Numbered from the stretch's first letter, positions 1 through 6,087 are shown. The stretch is 7,273 nucleotides of DNA from Actinomycetes bacterium (GCA_023457615.1 JAEWKY010000087.1:1-7273), one strand, 5' to 3'. Numbers and translations are program-made. The notes: generated by a model not told the origin, from the sequence alone.

Positions 1-9
1 CCGCACCAC

Positions 10-47
10 CCCGCGGGTTGAGTGCCGCGCGGCACTCGACCCGCGGG
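10..47 (-). terminator. Hairpin after the sugar-transport operon, probable terminator
   Basis: Two 17-base arms (10-26 and 31-47) are complementary apart from one T-G wobble and enclose a GCGC tetraloop. The hairpin begins 6 bases past the stop codon of the last transporter gene. No T-run follows on either strand, so it is not a classical intrinsic terminator, but strong GC hairpins without a U-tract are common at operon ends in high-GC actinobacteria. It could also act as a 3' stabiliser or as a bidirectional terminator for a gene to the left of the window. Confidence 0.6.
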
Positions 48-53
48 ACGCGG

Positions 54-989
54 CTACCGGTTCGACCCCGCGAGCAGGGCCTGCACGAAGTAGCGCTGGA
101 ACGCGAAGAACACGATGAGCGGCACGATCATCGACAGGAACGCCCCCGCCGAGAGCACGTCGATGTTCGCCCCGAACTGGCGCAGCTGACTCTGGATCGC
201 GACCGTGAGCGGCTGCGACTGCGAGTTCGTGAAGATGAGCGCGATGAGCAGGTCGTTCCACGTCCAGAGGAACTGGAAGATCGCGAGCGACGCGATCGCC
301 GGCAGCCCGAGCGGCAGCACGACCTGGCGGAAGATGCGCCACTCGCTCGCCCCGTCGAGCCGCGCCGCCTCGAGCAGCTCCGCGGGCACCTGGGAGAAGA
401 AGTTCCTCATCAGGAAGATCGCGAACGGCAGTCCGAACGACACGTGGTACAGGATCACGCCGATCACCGACCCGAAGATCCCGAGCGCCCCGAACAGCTG
501 GGCGAGCGGGATGAGCGCGACCTGCAGAGGCACCGCGAGCAGCACCACGATCCCGATGAACAGCCAGTCGCGTCCCGGGAACTGCACCCACGCGAGCGCG
601 TGGCCGGCGAGCGACCCGATGAGCACGACGAGCAGGGTCGTCGGCACCGTGATGAGGATCGTGTTGCCGATCGAGCCGAGGATCGTCGGATTGGTCAGCA
701 GGTTCGCATAGTTGTCGAGCGTGAGCTGCGCCGGTGCCGTGAACACGGTCCACCACCCCGACGTGCCCGAGTCGCTCGCCGACCGCAGCGACGACAGGAA
801 CAGCCCGATCGACGGCACGAGCCAGAACAGCGCGATGACGACGAGCACGACCTGCACGACGGCGCTCGTGAGGAAGCCCACGATGCGCTGACCGACGGTG
901 CGCCGGCGCTGCCCGGCCATGACGTCCCGGCCGCTCGCGGTCGGCACGCGGGGCTTCTCGGCGCGGGCCTTCTCGGTGACGGCGCTCAT
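54..989 (-). CDS. Carbohydrate ABC transporter permease, MalG/AglG type
   Basis: This 311-residue protein is one of the two membrane subunits of a binding-protein-dependent sugar importer. After a basic cytoplasmic N-terminus of about 35 residues it shows about six hydrophobic segments, near residues 38-64, 108-130, 142-165, 170-195, 228-252 and 281-303. The cytoplasmic EAA loop that docks on the ATPase is intact: E207-A-A, G213 and L225-P226, in a stretch reading EAARLDGASEW. Length and layout are normal for MalG-type (binding-protein-dependent transport inner-membrane) proteins. The ATG at 989 was chosen because its A and T overlap the upstream TGA (ATGA) and a strong AGGAGAGG lies 5 bases before it; the reading frame also stays open further upstream, but that stretch overlaps the other permease gene and looks like shadow sequence. 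The substrate is probably an alpha-glucoside or related oligosaccharide, inferred only from the likeness of the partner proteins to AglE/F. Confidence 0.93.
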   Translation of the reverse strand: MSAVTEKARAEKPRVPTASGRDVMAGQRRRTVGQRIVGFLTSAVVQVVLVVIALFWLVPSIGLFLSSLRSASDSGTSGWWTVFTAPAQLTLDNYANLLTNPTILGSIGNTILITVPTTLLVVLIGSLAGHALAWVQFPGRDWLFIGIVVLLAVPLQVALIPLAQLFGALGIFGSVIGVILYHVSFGLPFAIFLMRNFFSQVPAELLEAARLDGASEWRIFRQVVLPLGLPAIASLAIFQFLWTWNDLLIALIFTNSQSQPLTVAIQSQLRQFGANIDVLSAGAFLSMIVPLIVFFAFQRYFVQALLAGSNR

Positions 990-2371
990 GACTGCCTCTC
1001 CTGCCGCAGGCGGCGCACGTTGATGATCATCGCCGGGAGCACGAGCAGGAGCAGCAGGATCGCGAGCGCGCTGCCGAGCCCCTGGTCGCTGCCGCCGCCG
1101 AACGAGACCGTCCACATCTCGACCGCGATGACGTTGGCCGCCGGTTTCGACGCGCCCGGGGGGATGACGTAGACGAGGTCGAAGATCTTCAGCACGTTGA
1201 TGATGAGCGTCACGAGCACGACGACGAGCACGGGCGCGAGCAGCGGCGCGGTGATCTTGGTGAACACCTTCCACTCGTTCGCGCCGTCGGTGCGCGCGGC
1301 CTCCTGCAGCGACCTGTCGATCGCGGAGAGCCCCGAGGCGATCATGATCATCGCGAAGCCCGCCCAGATCCAGACGTAGGAGAGGATGACGACCGACGTG
1401 ATGAACGCCGACGAGAGCCACGAGACGCCCTGCCCGCCCGCCACGAAGTTGGTCGCCGGGAGCGCGACCGTGTACGCGCCCCCGGGCAGCCCCTCGATCA
1501 CGTAGCTGCCGTCGGGCGCGGTCGTGGCCGAGCCGACGACGTTCCCGCCCTCGTCGACCGCGTGCACGGTCATGCCGGGCAGCCCGAACTTGCCGTCCTC
1601 GATCTCGCCCGGCGTGCCGCCGCCTCCGCGGATGTTGTCGAGGTACACCGTGCCCGCGATGCCGTCGCCGGTCTCGTCGGCGGCCGCCGCCTGCTCGGCG
1701 GACTCCGGGACGTCGCCCGCGCGCACGCCGACGAGCGGGAAGTCCTGCGTGCCGCCCGTCTCCACCGCGTCGGCGCCGGCGATCGAGCCATCGGACTCGA
1801 CGAGCGGGCCGTCGGGACGCGGACGCGCCCCCTCGTAGTCCGCGGCTCCCCCGCCGAACGCGTTCTGCACGGCGACGATGCCGGCGTTGACCGCGCCGAG
1901 CTCCGGGTTCTCCTGGAACAGCGAGCGGAAGATGACACCCGCCGCGAGCATCGAGATCGCCATCGGCATGAAGACGATGAGCTTGAACGCCGTGCCCCAG
2001 CGCACCTTGTCGGCGAGCACCGCGAAGATGAGCCCGAGGATCGTGCACACCGCGGGCGCCACGATGACCCAGATGACGTTGTTGCGGATGGCGGTGAACG
2101 TCGAGTCGTTCGTGAACATCCGGGCGTAGTTCTCGAACCCGACGAAGCCGTCGCCGGATCTGTCGAAGAGCGACCGGATCACCGTGTAGACGATCGGGTA
2201 GACGACGAACGCGCCGAGGAACACGAGCGCCGGGGCGAGGAATCCGGCGCCGATCGCCACGCGACGCCACGAGGAGCCGGTGGAGGGGCGCCGGGGCGGG
2301 AGGGCCGGGGCGAGCCGGCCCTCCTCACCTGCCAGCGCGGGCGCCGCCACGGCGGGCGAGCTGCTGGACAT
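986..2371 (-). CDS. Carbohydrate ABC transporter permease, MalF/AglF type, with inserted extracellular beta-sandwich domain
   Basis: This 461-residue protein is the second membrane subunit of the importer; relatives are usually about 290-330 residues. Hydrophobic segments lie near residues 37-63, 97-121, 128-150, 319-347, 376-400 and 433-453. The EAA loop is at 357-380 (EAARTDGANEW, then I-T-A-P), with A-P in place of the usual L-P. The extra length lies almost wholly between segments 3 and 4, the place where E. coli MalF has its periplasmic P2 loop. There, an acidic Gly/Ala/Pro-rich linker (about 175-235) leads into residues 237-310, which read like an SdrD/Cna-B or carboxypeptidase-regulatory-like domain: G-T-V-Y-L-D-N at 240-246, GLPGMTV at 263-269, APDGSY at 285-290 and GLPGGAYTV at 294-302. 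The frame is continuous and the normal permease sequence resumes at about 316, so this is an in-frame insertion and not a broken gene. It starts 8 bases after the binding-protein gene and overlaps the next permease by 4 bases; its own Shine-Dalgarno sequence is weak. Confidence 0.92.
   Translation of the reverse strand: MSSSSPAVAAPALAGEEGRLAPALPPRRPSTGSSWRRVAIGAGFLAPALVFLGAFVVYPIVYTVIRSLFDRSGDGFVGFENYARMFTNDSTFTAIRNNVIWVIVAPAVCTILGLIFAVLADKVRWGTAFKLIVFMPMAISMLAAGVIFRSLFQENPELGAVNAGIVAVQNAFGGGAADYEGARPRPDGPLVESDGSIAGADAVETGGTQDFPLVGVRAGDVPESAEQAAAADETGDGIAGTVYLDNIRGGGGTPGEIEDGKFGLPGMTVHAVDEGGNVVGSATTAPDGSYVIEGLPGGAYTVALPATNFVAGGQGVSWLSSAFITSVVILSYVWIWAGFAMIMIASGLSAIDRSLQEAARTDGANEWKVFTKITAPLLAPVLVVVLVTLIINVLKIFDLVYVIPPGASKPAANVIAVEMWTVSFGGGSDQGLGSALAILLLLLVLPAMIINVRRLRQERQS
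995..1002 (-). promoter_or_regulatory. Ribosome binding site of the MalG-type permease
   Basis: On the minus strand AGGAGAGG stands 5 bases before the ATG at 989. It lies inside the end of the upstream permease gene and fixes the start within a reading frame that is open far upstream. Together with the ATGA overlap it suggests translational coupling of the two permeases. Confidence 0.75.
1442..1663 (-). other. Predicted SdrD/Cna-B-like domain within the MalF-type permease
   Basis: Residues 237-310 of the permease carry the pattern typical of B-type surface-protein repeats: an opening G-x-V-Y-x-D strand, a Gly-rich turn, G-L-P-G-M-T-V, then A-P-D-G-S-Y, and finally G-L-P-G-G-A-Y-T-V. Membrane topology puts it on the outer face of the membrane, next to the lipid-anchored binding protein. 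The family match is from pattern recognition only; other transthyretin-like or CarboxypepD_reg-like folds would look similar. Confidence 0.65.
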
Positions 2372-2379
2372 CGCGCGCG

Positions 2380-3678
2380 TCAGCCTGCGTACGCGGCCGT
2401 GGCGGCATCCTCGAGCTTCTGCTGAGCGCCCGCCACGTCGGACGGGTTCTGCAGGAACTCGATCATGATCTGCCAGAAGCCCTGGCCGACGGTGCCGCCG
2501 AAGGCGCTCGGCGTCAGGTCGGACATGTCGAAGCGGAAGGTCTCCGCGCCGACGAGGGCCTCGGCGATCTGCCGGGCGGTGTCGTCCGGGTAGAGCGACG
2601 TGTCGACGTTCTGGTTCGGCGAGGTCAAGCCGCCGTTGGGCACCCAGACCTCGGCGGCCTCCGGGGTCGCGAGGAACGCGATGAGCGCCTGCGTGGCCTC
2701 GTCGTCGTTGAACGCGACGGCGACGTCACCACCGCCGACGACCGCGGCCTCCGAGCCGTTCACCGACGGGAAGTCGTAGAACAGGGCGTTCTCGCCGACG
2801 ACCGAGTTGCCGTCGGTCGCGATGTTGCCGGCGACGAAGTCGCCCTCGTACACGGTGCCGGCCTCGGCGTTGGCGCCGAAGACCGCGGGGATCGTGTCGG
2901 GGAACGTGCGCTCGTCGGCACCCGGCTGCACGAGCGGCGTGCCCCACAGGGTGGCAAGCGTGTCGAGCGCCTCGGTGACCGACGGATCGGTCCACGGGAT
3001 CTCGTGCGCGGTCAGCTGGTCGTACATGTCGCCGCCCGCGGTGCGGAGGTAGACGTTCTCGAACCAGTCGGTCAACGGCCAGCCGACATCGGCGCCGATC
3101 GAGATGCCGTAGTAGCCGGCGTCGGAGACGAGCTGGAGCTGCTCGAGGAAGCCCTCCCAGTCCTCCGGCACCTCGGCGCCGGCCTCGTCGTAGATGTCGG
3201 CGTTGTACCACATGGTCGACTTGTTGGCGGCCTTGAACCAGACGCCGTAGAGCTCGCCGTCGACGGTGCCGAGGTCGATCCAGTCCTGCGCGTAGTTGTC
3301 GGCGACGTTGGCCGCGGCCTCCTCGCCGAGCGGCGAGAGCGCGCCGTCGGTCGCGAGCTGCTGCATGAGGGCCGGCTGGCCGACGACGGCGACGTCGGGC
3401 GGGTTGCCGCCGTCGACCTGCGTGTTGAGCGTCGTCGCCCCGTTGTCGCCGAAGCTCGTGTAGTTGACGGTCGCGCCCGTCTCCTGCTCGAACAGGTCGA
3501 GCACCGCCTCGAAGTTCTGCTGCTCCGCGCCCGACCAGGTCGCGGCGACCTCGAGGGTCGTGCCGGAGAACTCCCCGCCTCCGGCCGGACCTCCGCCGCC
3601 GGCGCAGCCCGCCAGCACGAGTCCGGTGATCGCGACGCCCGCCAGTCCGGCGGCGCGCCCTGCTGTGTTCTTCGTCAC
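2380..3678 (-). CDS. Sugar ABC transporter substrate-binding lipoprotein, AglE-like
   Basis: This 432-residue solute-binding protein captures a sugar outside the cell and hands it to the two permeases encoded just downstream. The N-terminus is a lipoprotein signal: positively charged residues (K3, R8), a hydrophobic stretch and the lipobox L22-A-G-C25, followed by a Gly-rich linker to about residue 36. Family-1 extracellular solute-binding features follow: ATWSG at 46-50, NPPDVAVVGQPALM at 92-105, GTVDGELYGVWFKA at 127-140 with KSTMWYN just after, and a late GGGDVAVAF segment near 315-323. The PPDVA...QP and GT-DG-x-YGVWFKA-x-x-KS wording is what I associate with alpha-glucoside-binding AglE proteins; the actual ligand cannot be read from the sequence. 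The start is a GTG at 3678 with AAGGGG 8 bases upstream. It is the first gene of the operon, 8 bases before the MalF-type permease. Confidence 0.93.
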   Translation of the reverse strand: MTKNTAGRAAGLAGVAITGLVLAGCAGGGGPAGGGEFSGTTLEVAATWSGAEQQNFEAVLDLFEQETGATVNYTSFGDNGATTLNTQVDGGNPPDVAVVGQPALMQQLATDGALSPLGEEAAANVADNYAQDWIDLGTVDGELYGVWFKAANKSTMWYNADIYDEAGAEVPEDWEGFLEQLQLVSDAGYYGISIGADVGWPLTDWFENVYLRTAGGDMYDQLTAHEIPWTDPSVTEALDTLATLWGTPLVQPGADERTFPDTIPAVFGANAEAGTVYEGDFVAGNIATDGNSVVGENALFYDFPSVNGSEAAVVGGGDVAVAFNDDEATQALIAFLATPEAAEVWVPNGGLTSPNQNVDTSLYPDDTARQIAEALVGAETFRFDMSDLTPSAFGGTVGQGFWQIMIEFLQNPSDVAGAQQKLEDAATAAYAG

Positions 3679-3686
3679 TGAAGCGT

Positions 3687-3692
3687 CCCCTT
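3687..3692 (-). promoter_or_regulatory. Ribosome binding site of the binding-protein gene
   Basis: AAGGGG on the minus strand lies 8 bases before the GTG start at 3678. It supports a GTG start whose product begins directly with a lipoprotein signal peptide. Confidence 0.7.
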
Positions 3693-3721
3693 ATCCGAGG
3701 AGCACGGAACTCCCCGGTGGG

Positions 3722-3727
3722 ACCGTA
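3722..3727 (-). promoter_or_regulatory. Candidate -10 element of the sugar-transport operon
   Basis: TACGGT on the minus strand fits the actinobacterial TANNNT -10 pattern and would start transcription about 37 bases before the GTG start. No convincing -35 hexamer is seen at 16-18 bases upstream, where the sequence is a C/G-rich hairpin. The call is weak and rests on position and hexamer only. Confidence 0.3.
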
Positions 3728-3735
3728 CGTCGGCG

Positions 3736-3750
3736 CCCCCCGGACGGGGG
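3736..3750. repeat. Small GC hairpin in the transporter control region
   Basis: CCCCC at 3737-3741 and GGGGG at 3746-3750 flank a GGAC loop. It lies between the 13-bp palindrome and the candidate -10 of the sugar operon. With no T-run it could be a leftover terminator for ahcY, part of an operator, or chance in G/C-rich DNA. Confidence 0.3.
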
Positions 3751-3757
3751 AGGGCGT

Positions 3758-3770
3758 TGACGGATCGTCA
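3758..3770. promoter_or_regulatory. 13-bp palindrome, possible operator of the sugar-transport operon
   Basis: TGACG-GAT-CGTCA is a perfect inverted repeat with 5-base arms and a 3-base centre, 80 bases upstream of the binding-protein start and 31 bases upstream of the candidate -10. Sugar importers of this type are usually controlled by a LacI- or GntR-family repressor, and none is encoded in this window. The odd-length spacing is unlike the even, CG-centred palindrome of most LacI sites, so the binding factor is left open. Confidence 0.4.
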
Positions 3771-3781
3771 GATCGGAGCTA

Positions 3782-3794
3782 GCCGTCCGACGGC
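3782..3794 (-). terminator. Short hairpin just after ahcY, weak terminator candidate
   Basis: GCCGTC-C-GACGGC is a perfect inverted repeat 7 bases past the ahcY stop codon. As RNA it would form only a 5-bp stem with a 3-base loop, with no U-tract after it. It may help separate ahcY from the sugar operon that follows on the same strand. Confidence 0.35.
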
Positions 3795-3801
3795 GGGCGG
3801 A

Positions 3802-5277
3802 TCAGTACCGGTAGTGGTCGACCTTGTAGGGGCCCTCGACCGGGATGCCCAGGTAGGCGGCCTGCGACGGCGTGAGCTGCGTGAGCTCCACCCCGAGGGC
3901 CGCGAGGTGCAGGCGCGCGACCTTCTCGTCGAGCACCTTCGGGAGCACGTAGACGCCGACCGGGTACTCGGCCCGCTTCGTGTAGAGCTCGATCTGGGCG
4001 AGCACCTGGTTCGAGAACGAGTTGCTCATGACGAACGACGGGTGGCCGGTCGCGTTGCCGAGGTTCATGAGGCGGCCCTCGGAGAGCACGAGGATGCTGC
4101 GTCCGTTGGGCAGGCGCCACTCGTGCACCTGCGGCTTGATCTCGACCTTCTCCGCGCCTGCGAGCCTCTCGAGCCCGGCCATGTCGATCTCGTTGTCGAA
4201 GTGGCCGACGTTCGCGACGATCGCCTGGTGCTTCATCCGCTGGAGGTGCTCGACCGTGATGACGTCCTTGTTGCCGGTCGTCGTGACGAAGATGTCGGCG
4301 TACTCGACGGCCTTCTCGAGGGTCGTGACCTGGTAGCCGTCCATCGCGGCCTGCAGGGCGTTGATCGGGTCGATCTCGGAGACGACGACGCGGGCGCCCT
4401 GACCGCGCAGGGCCTCGGCCGAGCCCTTGCCGACGTCGCCGTAACCCGCAACGAACGCGACCTTGCCGCCGATGAGCACGTCGGTCGCACGGTTGATGCC
4501 GTCTGGCAGCGAGTGGCGGATGCCGTACTTGTTGTCGAACTTCGACTTCGTGACCGAGTCGTTGACGTTGATCGCCGGGAAGAGCAGCCCGCCCGCGGCG
4601 TGGAGCTCGTAGAGACGGTGCACGCCCGTCGTCGTCTCCTCCGTGACGCCCTGGATGCCCGCGGCGACCTTCTGCCAGCGGTCGGGGCTCGCGGCGACGG
4701 AGCGGCGCAGCACGTCGAGGATGACGGTCCACTCGTGGCTGTCGCCGGGGGCGGCGTCGGGCACGGCGCCCGCGAGCTCGAACTCGCGGCCCTTGTGCAC
4801 GAGGAGCGTGGCGTCGCCGCCGTCGTCGAGGATCATGTTCGGGCCGTCGAAGCCCTCCGCGCTCCAGTCGAAGAGCTGCTCGGTCGCCCACCAGTACTCC
4901 TCGAGCGTCTCGCCCTTCCAGGCGAACACCGGGATGCCGGCGGGGGCGTCGACCGTGCCGGTCGGGCCGACGGCCACGGCGGCCGCGGCGTCGTCCTGGG
5001 TCGAGAAGATGTTGCACGACACCCAGCGCACCTGCGCGCCGAGCGCGACGAGCGTCTCGATGAGCACGGCCGTCTGCACGGTCATGTGCAGCGAACCGGC
5101 GATGCGCGCGCCCTTGAGCGGCTGCGTCGGGCCGAACTCCTCGCGGAGGGCCATGAGGCCGGGCATCTCGTGCTCGGCGAGGCGGATCTGGTGCCGTCCG
5201 GCCTCCGCGAGTCGCAGGTCGGCGACCTTGAAGGGCAGGGCGGTCGACGTCGGGGAGCTGGTGACGGGAGCGGACAT
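3802..5277 (-). CDS. ahcY: S-adenosyl-L-homocysteine hydrolase (adenosylhomocysteinase)
   Basis: This cytoplasmic NAD-dependent enzyme reversibly splits S-adenosylhomocysteine into adenosine and homocysteine. It clears the inhibitory product of methyltransferases and feeds the activated methyl cycle. At 491 residues it matches the long actinobacterial form (about 495 in M. tuberculosis, about 432 in humans), with the extra segment near residues 155-200. Visible family signatures are GSLHMTVQTA (H64), SCNIFSTQD at 87-95, DDGGD at 151-155, TEETTTG from 222, KSKFDN with K244, D248 and N249, the NAD-binding loop GYGDVGKG at 278-285 with acidic E301 at the next strand end, NVGHFDNEID with H369, GHPSFVMS at 421-428, and the C-terminal DHYRY whose tail reaches the NAD site of the neighbouring subunit. 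The GKG is followed by Ser where Cys is common. The ATG at 5277 gives the expected N-terminus; the frame stays open upstream only by chance. It lies 29 bases after DUF3499. A GACAAT hexamer ending 6 bases before the ATG could be an extra leaderless promoter. There is no room for an SAH riboswitch. Confidence 0.98.
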   Translation of the reverse strand: MSAPVTSSPTSTALPFKVADLRLAEAGRHQIRLAEHEMPGLMALREEFGPTQPLKGARIAGSLHMTVQTAVLIETLVALGAQVRWVSCNIFSTQDDAAAAVAVGPTGTVDAPAGIPVFAWKGETLEEYWWATEQLFDWSAEGFDGPNMILDDGGDATLLVHKGREFELAGAVPDAAPGDSHEWTVILDVLRRSVAASPDRWQKVAAGIQGVTEETTTGVHRLYELHAAGGLLFPAINVNDSVTKSKFDNKYGIRHSLPDGINRATDVLIGGKVAFVAGYGDVGKGSAEALRGQGARVVVSEIDPINALQAAMDGYQVTTLEKAVEYADIFVTTTGNKDVITVEHLQRMKHQAIVANVGHFDNEIDMAGLERLAGAEKVEIKPQVHEWRLPNGRSILVLSEGRLMNLGNATGHPSFVMSNSFSNQVLAQIELYTKRAEYPVGVYVLPKVLDEKVARLHLAALGVELTQLTPSQAAYLGIPVEGPYKVDHYRY

Positions 5278-5306
5278 GCCCCCATTGTCGCAGCCGAACC
5301 CGCGGA

Positions 5307-5534
5307 TTACGCGCCGAGCTCCTCGACGAGCGAGTGCCGCACGACCTGCCAGCCCTGCGGCACCGACAGCCGCTCCGAATGACGACCGCAGAGGTCGTAG
5401 CTGTGCGGCTCGGACCGGTAGCTGAGCGGGCCCAGCACGGCCATGGCATCCGCGTAGTCGTAGGTGAGCGTGGCCACGGCATCCTCGCCGCAGGCCACCT
5501 TGCTGCACGGTCGCCGCAGCACCCTCTCGCCCAT
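5307..5534 (-). CDS. DUF3499 family small protein with putative Cys/His metal site
   Basis: This 75-residue protein has the layout of the actinobacterial DUF3499 family, whose function is unknown. It opens with RRPCSKVACG (C10, C15), continues with ATLTYDYADAMAVLGPLS, and has YDLCGRHSERLSVPQGW (C49, H52) towards the end. The C-x4-C and C-x2-H pairs could hold a zinc ion; that is inference. Mycobacterial relatives are longer and end in an extended C-terminal tail that is absent here. The ATG at 5534 is preferred because a TACCCT -10-like hexamer ends 7 bases upstream, consistent with a leaderless message; an in-frame GTG 12 bases further in is possible. Its stop is 29 bases before ahcY, so the two are probably co-transcribed. 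Confidence 0.85.
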   Translation of the reverse strand: MGERVLRRPCSKVACGEDAVATLTYDYADAMAVLGPLSYRSEPHSYDLCGRHSERLSVPQGWQVVRHSLVEELGA

Positions 5535-5541
5535 CCCGGTC

Positions 5542-5547
5542 AGGGTA
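5542..5547 (-). promoter_or_regulatory. Candidate -10 element for the DUF3499-ahcY transcript
   Basis: TACCCT on the minus strand fits TANNNT and ends 7 bases before the ATG at 5534. Transcription would start at or next to the start codon, which is typical of leaderless actinobacterial genes. This agrees with the absence of a good Shine-Dalgarno sequence. No clear -35 is seen. Confidence 0.45.
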
Positions 5548-5592
5548 ATCCCGCGGGCCGGCGCGACAGGTCCGGCACGCCGGAGCGCTGCC

Positions 5593-5598
5593 TAGACT
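5593..5598 (+). promoter_or_regulatory. Candidate -10 element for the zincin-family gene
   Basis: TAGACT fits TANNNT and ends 6 bases before the ATG at 5605, which would put the transcription start on the A of the ATG. No Shine-Dalgarno sequence precedes this start, so a leaderless message is the simplest reading. No clear -35 is seen. Confidence 0.5.
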
Positions 5599-5604
5599 GG
5601 CTGC

Positions 5605-6063
5605 ATGGCGAGGATCGGGCGGCAGGGCTCCCCGGCGGGGGCCGACCGCGCCGGCGTCCGAGCGCTCTCCCGTGATCGCCACGGACGCGGCCTGCGGTCG
5701 TCGGTCGCCGGGCCGCACCTGCGGCGGCTGCGCTCGCGCCTCGACTTCTTCGACGCGAGCATCGCCTCCGCCGTCGAGTACCTGCGCGAGCTGTGGCCCG
5801 ACGAGATGTCGGCCGTGCGCTTCGAGGTCGGCTCGGTGCCGCCCGGTGAGCCCGGCCCGCACGGTGTCGATCGCTGGCGGGTCGACGCCGCCCGGCGCAT
5901 CGTCGTGCTCTACCGCGTGCCCATCGAGCGCCTCGCCCATCTGCACAAGGACGACGACTGGCACCGCCGCTCGCTCATCGAGAGCTGCGTGTTCCGCGCG
6001 GTCGCGGAGCTGCTCGGCAAGGATCCCTGGGACATCGCGCCGGAGCGCTACCGCCACTTCTGA
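5605..6063 (+). CDS. Metallopeptidase (zincin) family protein with lost HExxH motif
   Basis: This 152-residue cytoplasmic protein resembles the actinobacterial proteins annotated as metallopeptidase family (zincin, DUF1025-like) that sit next to DUF3499, such as the Rv3259 group. Supporting segments are the basic RDRHGRGLR near residues 23-31, a core beginning RLDFFDASIASAVEYLRELW (45-64), VRFEVGSVPP (71-80), RRIVVLYRVPIERL (97-110) and the C-terminal RAVAELLGKDPWDI (131-144). In true zincins the last block holds HExxHxxG; here the matching residues are R131, A132 and E135, leaving only G138, so no metal-protease site is visible. It is probably a non-catalytic relative, and its role is unknown. 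It has no signal peptide or membrane segment. It is divergent from DUF3499 across 70 bases and convergent with the DUF5719-like gene, 24 bases away. Confidence 0.8.
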   Translation: MARIGRQGSPAGADRAGVRALSRDRHGRGLRSSVAGPHLRRLRSRLDFFDASIASAVEYLRELWPDEMSAVRFEVGSVPPGEPGPHGVDRWRVDAARRIVVLYRVPIERLAHLHKDDDWHRRSLIESCVFRAVAELLGKDPWDIAPERYRHF

Positions 6064-6087
6064 CGCGGCGTCCGCCTCGCCCGCGCC

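Noticed and set aside
18..1172. Plus-strand frame of 384 codons opposite the MalG-type permease
   Set aside because: Its product is an Arg/Glu/Asp-rich shadow without domains, antisense to an intact transporter gene.
1424..1900. MalF-type gene as a pseudogene or a chimera from a sequencing error
   Set aside because: The frame is uninterrupted, normal permease sequence resumes after the insert, and base composition and codon style do not change.
54..2270. Minus-strand frame of 738 codons spanning both permeases
   Set aside because: Only its last 311 codons are a real permease; the first part is Arg/Gly-rich shadow sequence of the MalF-type gene, and the RBS and ATGA overlap place the start at 989.
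5278..5306. SAH riboswitch ahead of ahcY
   Set aside because: Only 29 bases separate DUF3499 from ahcY, too short for the known SAH riboswitch fold, and no matching conserved core is seen.
3757..5382. 541-codon plus-strand open frame opposite ahcY
   Set aside because: It is rich in Arg, Asp, Glu, Val and Leu with no recognisable domain and lies antisense to a certain ahcY gene; long shadow frames are expected in such GC-rich DNA.
3802..6057. AhcY with a 260-residue N-terminal extension
   Set aside because: The sequence ahead of the ATG at 5277 has no likeness to any domain, overlaps DUF3499 and the zincin-like gene, and AhcY has its normal N-terminus from 5277.
6064..6087. Terminator between the converging zincin-like and DUF5719-like genes
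   Set aside because: The only inverted repeat, GGCG-TC-CGCC, has a two-base loop and a 3-4 bp stem, too weak to call.
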